Positions 56,498 through 64,000 of a stretch of DNA of 64,000 nt are shown piece by piece; the first letter of the stretch is position 1; each line of letters starts with the position of its first letter. The notes under the pieces are model-generated. The model was not told the DNA's origin. It saw nothing but the letters and a program-made list of their open reading frames with translations, and ran no database searches. Origin of the DNA: Nocardia terpenica. Its GTDB lineage: Bacteria; Actinomycetota; Actinomycetes; Mycobacteriales; Mycobacteriaceae. The translations under genes were made by a program, and so were the position numbers. Where the stretch lies: positions 1,550,001 through 1,614,000 of the forward strand of contig NZ_JABMCZ010000001.1 of the NCBI RefSeq assembly GCF_013186535.1, in the 5' to 3' direction.

Positions 56498-58010
56498 GCT
56501 CGCCGAGGCGATCGAGGAGGTGCTGCCGAACATCGTTGCCGCGACCGGCTCGCCGGGTGTGGCGGTCGCGCTGGCCACGGCCACCGAGCTGCGGACGATC
56601 GGGTCCGGGTACGCCGATCTCGCGCAGCGAATTCCGATGACCGGCAACAGCGTCGGTCCCGCCGGGTCGCTGACCAAACCGCTGCTCGGCGTCGCGCTCA
56701 TGCAGATGGTCGAGGCCGGGGCGATGACGGTGGACGCGCCGATCAATGATTTTCTCCCGCCCGGCCTGCGCCCCGCCGATCCGGTTGGGGCACCGGTCAC
56801 CCCGATGATGCTGGGCTCGCACCAGGGCGGGTACCGCACCGATTTCATCGATGCCACCCTGCACCGGCCCGGCCCGTTCGCCGACCATTTCGCGCGCCGC
56901 CTGGCCGCCGACCGCACACCGGAGTACGGCGGTGTCTCCCCACTGCTCGGCACGCCCGGCACCTACGCCTACTCGAGCCTGGGCATGTCCCTGTTGGGTT
57001 GTGCGGTGGAACATCTCACCGGGCTCGGCTACGCCGAGTACGTCGACGAACACATCCTGCGCCCGCTGCGGATGAACGGCTCGGCGCTGCCGACCGGCGC
57101 ACCCGGACCGTCGCACTGGGACGAACTGTGGCAGCGGCCCGATCGTGCCGTCGGCTATATGGGATTCGGCGGCTGGTGCGTGCCGACACCGGAGTTCCAC
57201 GCCGCGACCTACCCGGCCGCCGGAATGGTCACCTCACCCGCCGACTACGCGAGACTCCTGCGGTCCCTGCTGCGCAGCACCGCGGGCGACACCGGCGTCG
57301 TGTCTCCGGAGAGCGTGGCCGAGATGCTGGTGCCGCGAATTCTGCGCAGCAGTCCCGTCACGCCCGACACCTGGGCCGGGATCGCCCTCGAGATCAGCAA
57401 TCCCGAACGGCTCGGCCGACAGTGGTGGTGGGGACATTCGGCGGCCTATCCATGGGGCCACTGGTGGGACGCGCGGGTCTATCCGCACGCCGGACTGATC
57501 GTCGTCGCCATGACCAACAAGTGGGACATGATGCGGCTGCACAATCCGGCGGACCGGAATGCGGCGGGCATCGTCGCCCAGTGGGCCGGGCGCTGGGCCG
57601 TCGAGGGTGTGCCCGCGCGACCGCGACAGGTTGTCGGGGACGGGCGCACCGCCATCGTGCCGACGTCGCCCGCATGGATTCCCGACGAATCGGCGGCCGC
57701 GTGGATCGGCGCGCTGACCGCCGAACGCGCCTACGGCACCCTCGGCGTCACCGAACGCTGGGACGCGGCGACCACCAAATCGATGGTCCTCGACGCCCGC
57801 CCGAGCGACGGCAGCAACCCGCCCGGCCTGGACCCGGCCGCCTTCGAGGCGGCCGTGGACACCGTCGCCGCTCTCGCCCCGGACCCGGACGCGATCCGCG
57901 ACTACGGGCGATCGCAAGGCCCCGAGGCCGCGCTGTGGGCGCTGGCCTGTGGCGCGAGCACGGCCGAATTCCCGATGCCGGTGGCCGCTCTCGCCGGACC
58001 GCATCCCTGA
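56487..58010 (+). CDS. Beta-lactamase/PBP-fold serine hydrolase, candidate trans thioesterase
   Basis: 507 residues from ATG 56487, with AGGGAGGAGG before it and an 11-nt overlap with the NRPS. N-terminal class C beta-lactamase-like domain (about 1-370): nucleophile Ser61 and Lys64 in SLTK, Tyr162 in YSS, and a late WWWGHS in the position of the KTG motif. A C-terminal part (390-507) is of unknown fold. No signal peptide is seen, so it is cytoplasmic. Stand-alone PBP-type thioesterases (SurE family) cyclise or release peptides from NRPSs with D-residues and no thioesterase; the position right after an E-containing NRPS without TE fits that role. Confidence 0.8.
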   Translation: MLDELAEAIEEVLPNIVAATGSPGVAVALATATELRTIGSGYADLAQRIPMTGNSVGPAGSLTKPLLGVALMQMVEAGAMTVDAPINDFLPPGLRPADPVGAPVTPMMLGSHQGGYRTDFIDATLHRPGPFADHFARRLAADRTPEYGGVSPLLGTPGTYAYSSLGMSLLGCAVEHLTGLGYAEYVDEHILRPLRMNGSALPTGAPGPSHWDELWQRPDRAVGYMGFGGWCVPTPEFHAATYPAAGMVTSPADYARLLRSLLRSTAGDTGVVSPESVAEMLVPRILRSSPVTPDTWAGIALEISNPERLGRQWWWGHSAAYPWGHWWDARVYPHAGLIVVAMTNKWDMMRLHNPADRNAAGIVAQWAGRWAVEGVPARPRQVVGDGRTAIVPTSPAWIPDESAAAWIGALTAERAYGTLGVTERWDAATTKSMVLDARPSDGSNPPGLDPAAFEAAVDTVAALAPDPDAIRDYGRSQGPEAALWALACGASTAEFPMPVAALAGPHP

Positions 58011-58047
58011 CACCGCGTCGCATCCGGACCCGTAGCCGAGGAGCGCC

Positions 58048-59637
<1,590 letters not shown>

Positions 59638-62600
59638 CGCGATACCGAGCTCGGCATTGATCCGGGTTGCGATCTGCATGGCACGTACCGAGTCGACCCC
59701 GTGATCCTTGTGCGAGGTGTCCGGTTCGAGTGTGCGTGACTGTCCGCCTGTCACCTCCGTGATGGCGTCGACCGCCGTCGTCATGGCGATGCGGTAGACC
59801 TCCGACTCGTCGGCATGCTGTCCATTGTCGCGAAACGGGTTGTGTACCTCGGGAATCGATGGGGGTGTCGTCGCCGGTGTCACGGCACCGAATACTTGGT
59901 CGTCGGCGGTGAACCAGTGCGGTTGCGGCTCGAACGGGTAACCGGGCAGCGTCAGCGGCGGGCCCGACCGGCCGTGCCAGTTGCTCGCCCATTTCACCTC
60001 TGCGCCCGACAGGTAGGCCGCGGCCGTCTCGTCCCGGACAGCAGCATCGGCGGAGGCTGTATCGGGATGTTCGAGTGCCGCGCGTAGGGCCGTGCGATCG
60101 GCGACCACGAACACGGCCCGATGGGCGAAATGGTCTTGGCGCGTTTGCAAGTGGTAGGCGAGATCGGCCAGCGGAGTCTGCGTACCGGGGCCATCCAGCC
60201 ACCGTGCCAGTTGTGCGCATCGAGCCCGCAGTGCGCCGGGTGTGTGCGCGGAGATCGGCACCACCACGGGTCCGGCCATGGGCTCGAATGCGGACAGGCT
60301 CGGTCGCGGCGGTTCTTCCAGCAGCACATGGGCATTGGTGCCACTGAACCCGAAACTGCTCACGGCCGCGCGGCGCGGTGAGCCGGGCTGCGGCGTCCAC
60401 TCTCGCAGCCGGGTGTTCACCACGAACGGTGACGACTCGAAATCGATCATCGGATTGGGGTTGTCGAAATTCAGCGAGGGCGGAATCTGCCGGTGCCGCA
60501 TGGCCAGCAGCACCTTGATCAGGCCGACAATTCCCGACGCCGCGGCCGTGTGACCGACATTGGTTTTCGCCGTGCCGATGGCGCAGAACCCGACGCGGTC
60601 GGTCCGGGTCCGGAAGGCCGTGGTCAGTGCCTCGACCTCGATGGCGTCGCCGAGCCCGGTCCCGGTCCCGTGCGCTTCGACGTATCCGATTGTCGCGGGG
60701 TCGATATCGGCCGCGGCGTAGGCCGCCAGTGCCACCTCGGTTTGCGCCGTGCCGCTGGGCGCGGTGAGCCCGTTGGTGCGGCCGTCCTGATTGACGGCGC
60801 TGCCCTTGACAACGCCGTGGATACGGTCGCCGTCGCGCAGGGCGGCGGCCAGCGGTTTGAGCACGAGGGCGGCTACCGCCTCGCCGGGGACGAAACCGTC
60901 TGCCGCCGCGTCGAACGTCTTGCATCGGCCGTCGGCGGCGAGCATGCCACCATTACCGGCCACCACGTAGTAGTCGGGGTCGAGGGTGATGAAAACACCA
61001 CCGGCGATTGCCGTCTCGCATTCGCCGCGAATCAGGCTCTGCACCGCCAGATGCAAGGCGACCAGCGACGACGAGCACGCGGTATTGACCGCCATGGTCG
61101 GGCCCTTCAGATCGAGCAGGTAGGCGATGCGGCCTGCCAGGACCGAGGATTCGTTGCCCCAGAACACCTGTGCCGGTTTGGGCGCCCCGGCCGCGGTCAT
61201 CCGGGACAGGTACTGGCTCGGGCCGACACCGACGAACACACCGCACCGGCTGCCGCGCACGGCCGCGGTCGGATAGCCGGTGTCCTCCACCGCGCGCCAA
61301 GCTTCTTCCAGGAACAGCCGCTGCTGGGGATCGGTGTAGGCGGCCTCCTCCGCCGAGATGCCGAAGAATGTCGCATCGAATCGCGAGACGTCGTCGAGGA
61401 ATCCGCCCCACTTGCAGTTCGACGTGTCCAACCGCCGCGGGTCGGGGTCGTAGTAGGTCTCCGACCTCCAGCGCTCGCCGGGAACCTCCCGGATCGAGCT
61501 CGTGCCGGAGGCCAGGTTGTCCCAGAATGCGTCGACATCCGGTGCGCCGGGGAAGCGTCCGGACATGCCGATCACCGCGATATCGGTGTCGCGCACCGGG
61601 ATCTCGTCGGGTGTGGGTGGTTCTTCGGCGGCGAGCGAGGCCGAGACCGTGTGCGGGTCGGGCATCGTGACCACCACCCGCCCGATCAGCGCCCGATCCT
61701 CTTTCAGCGCATAGGCTTCGGCGATCCGATCGAAGGGAACCACGTGCGCCACGGCCGGAACGACCTTGCCCGAGGCGAGATATTCGGCGGCCGTGTGCAA
61801 ATAGCGCGCCCGCAGCTCCGGATGTCTGCGGAAGAACTTCTTGGTGTTGAAGCTGTGGAAGCTCTGATTGTCCACAAGCCGGGACAGATCGAGGCCGCCG
61901 GAGGACTGCAAGCCGAACACCGCGATCTCCACATAGCGCCCCTCCGGCGCCAGCACGCGCAGACCCTCCTGTGTGGCGCTCCCGCCCCGGGTGTTGATCA
62001 CCACGTCCACGCCGACGCCATCGGTCCGGCGGAGTACCTCGCTCGCGACATCGGCGCGCGAGTGGTCGATGGCGTCCGGTACACCCATCCGGGTCAGGTA
62101 GTCGACCTTGTGTTGCCCGCCCGCGGTCGCCATGACCCGGGCCCCCGCGAGCCGGGCGAGCTGCACGGCGACCAGACCGTTGGTGCCGGTGGCCGCCGGG
62201 ATCAGCACCCTGTCGCCGGGGCGGACCCCGGCCCGTTCGAACGCCAGGTACATGGCGAGGAATGCGACCGGGAACCCGCATGCCTGCTCATGACTGACGT
62301 TGTCGGGCTTGGCGACAACGAAGTCCTCGTCGGTGACCACCACCGACGCCTGCCCACCGAACTCCGGCCCGGTCAACGCAATGACCTCGTCACCCACCGA
62401 GAACCGCTGCACCCCCGGCCCCACCCGGCGCACGACTCCCGACACCTCCACCCCCGGGGTGCAGGGGAAGTCGGGCATTGTCGGGTAAAGGCCCTGGGCG
62501 AACAGGAAATCCGAGAAGTTGATCGGAAACGCCCTGACCTGAACCTCCACCTGCCCCGGCCCCGGCGCGACCGGATCGAACGACACGACCCGCAAGTCCC

Positions 62601-63069
62601 TCGGATGCCCCGGCCGGTCGAACCGCACGGCCCGGAAAGGGGTTGGCGGCAAGGGAATTTCGTCCACCGCGGTCTCGCCCGGTTCGTCGTCTATCAGCGC
62701 CCCGAGCCGATCCCCATACCGCGCCACGATATAAGCCGACAAATCCGCGACCGTCGGATGATCGAAGACGACAATCGTCTTCAGCCCAACCCCCAACGCC
62801 TCACTCAACCGATTCGTCAACTCCACCGCCACGATCGAATCAACCCCCAACTCCGCCAACGGCGTCCCCTGCCCGACCTCCGCTACCCGCACCCCCGAAC
62901 ACGCAGCCACAAGCTCGGTAACGACCGCCCGAACCCGCGCCCCGACCCGCTCACCATCAACAGCCACTCCACCCCCGACCACACCGCCCCCTTCCCGCAA
63001 TCCCCCCACTTCTCCTGCCCCACCCACACTCCCACCTCTCCGCCCCGAAGCAGCACCACTTCCAGCCCT

Positions 63070-63630
63070 CGGTGTGCTCCCACTCCCGAACTCCAGTGCG
63101 CTCCCGATTCCGAACCCCAGTGCGCTCTTACCTCCAAACCCTGCTGTGCTCTCACTATCGGATTCCGGTGTGCTCCCGCTTCGGGACTCTGGTGTGCTCC
63201 CGCTTCGGGACTCTGGTGTGCTCCCGCTTCGGGACTCTGGTGTGCTCCCGCTTCGGGACTCTGGTGTGCTCCCGCTTCGGGACTCTGGTGTGCTCCCGCT
63301 TCGGGACTCTGGTGTGCTCCCGCTTCGGGACTCTGGTGTGCTCCCGCTTCCGGACTCTGGTGTGCTCCCGCTTCCGGACCCCGGTGTGCTCCCGCTTCCG
63401 GACCCCGGTGTGCTCCCGCTTCCGGACCCCGGTGTGCTCCCGCTTCCGGACCCCGGTGTGCTCCCACCTCTGGACCCCGGTGCGCTTCCACCTCTGGACC
63501 GTGGTGTGCTTCCACCCCCGGATCCTGATGTGCTTCCACCTCTTGGGGCCGGTGCGTTCCCACCTCTTGGCCCGGGTGTGGTCTCCCCTCTCGTTCCCGG
63601 TGTGCTTGTCCACTTTGTTCCCGGCGTGCT
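63070..63630 (-). repeat. 24-bp tandem repeat coding an octapeptide linker, about 23 units
   Basis: Inside the PKS gene, a 24-bp unit encodes GSTPESRS or GSTPGSGS. A near-perfect core of eight units lies at 63154-63345 (seven GSTPESRS plus GSTPESDS), then five units with GSTPGSGS/GSTPESGS at 63346-63465, with decayed units on both sides. It forms a disordered Ser/Gly/Thr/Pro linker of about 187 residues between methyltransferase and ACP. Copy number is probably variable and hard to assemble. Confidence 0.93.
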
Positions 63631-64000
63631 TTTGGCCGGGACCTCGTGCGCGCCGAGCTCAACCCCATCCGCCTGCACTCTCGCGCTTTCGACAGTCGCC
63701 ACCAGAACGTGCTGCCGTAGCACCCCCGGCGTCGCACCACTACCGAGCACCCGGACATCGGTGAACCCCGCGTCCTCCAGCCGACTACGCCACATATGGG
63801 TGTCGAGCAGTGGGGAGCCTGGCAGCCTGCGGTCGGTATCGCTGTGGCGCCACCAGCCGTCCAGCAGGCCGAAGGTGATGGTGTGGAACGGCTGTACGGC
63901 GGTGACCTCGGTGAGGACCACTCGGCCGCCCGGGGCCAGCAGCCGCCGGATCTCGCCGAGCGCGGTATCGAGGTCGGCGGTCGCGTGCAGGACGTTCGCC

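Noticed and set aside
60493..63528. 1011-codon + strand frame opposite the PKS
   Set aside because: Antisense shadow kept open by codon bias and by the 24-bp repeats; no recognisable protein.
63070..63630. CRISPR-like array suggested by regular repeats
   Set aside because: Units are contiguous without spacers, in frame with the PKS, and decay gradually at both ends: a coding minisatellite.

Overview
The window is GC-rich DNA with frequent GTG starts and 1-11 nt gene overlaps. It carries a SARP regulator, a NarL-type two-component pair, MMPL and ABC exporters and several secondary-metabolite synthases. This points to a filamentous or mycolate actinomycete. A Nocardia-like genome is my best guess; that is inference, because no rRNA or clade-diagnostic gene is present.

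Region 1 (1-11855) is the right part of a type II (aromatic) polyketide cluster on the + strand. It holds a truncated O-methyltransferase-like gene, ketosynthase alpha, chain-length factor, a second O-methyltransferase-like gene, an O-methyltransferase joined in frame to an acyl carrier protein, a two-domain aromatase/cyclase, a metallo-beta-lactamase-fold hydrolase, two NTF2/SnoaL-fold proteins and a BBE-type flavin oxidase. A convergent SARP regulator that lacks the usual C-terminal TPR region closes it.

Region 2 (12123-24209) is all on the - strand up to 22955. It contains an MMPL exporter - histidine kinase - response regulator operon, an asparagine-synthetase-type amidotransferase, and a secreted protein - double permease - ATPase operon. 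Upstream of the last operon is an M-box (ykoK-type, Mg2+-sensing) riboswitch read directly from the sequence. After it, on the + strand, lie fused remnants of a type I PKS (KR end plus ACP) and an MFS exporter (C-terminal half), which mark an old deletion.

Region 3 (24488-41387, + strand) is a nonribosomal peptide locus: an MbtH-like protein, NRPS modules with N-methyltransferase domains embedded in the adenylation domains, a terminal module with thioesterase, two ABC exporters and a 2-oxoglutarate oxygenase. The first NRPS gene is broken at 27892/27893 by a frame-shifting internal deletion (or an assembly misjoin). My manual reading of the substrate codes gives Glu-like, Val and Glu-like.

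Region 4 (41411-59637) has two divergent operons. The - strand operon encodes a hotdog protein, a Val-type A-T didomain, a P450, a type II thioesterase with a Cys nucleophile, a membrane desaturase and a Leu-type A-T didomain; together these look like a line for modifying carrier-bound amino acids. The + strand operon encodes an amino-acid-oxidase-type flavoprotein, a free carrier protein, a C-A-T-E-C NRPS, a PBP/beta-lactamase-fold hydrolase (candidate trans thioesterase) and an acyl-AMP ligase.

Region 5 (59548-64000, - strand, cut by the window edge) is a PKS with order C-MT, ACP, ER, KS, ACP and no AT in the visible part, which suggests trans-AT loading. Its MT-ACP linker is a 24-bp (8-residue) tandem repeat tract of about 560 bp.
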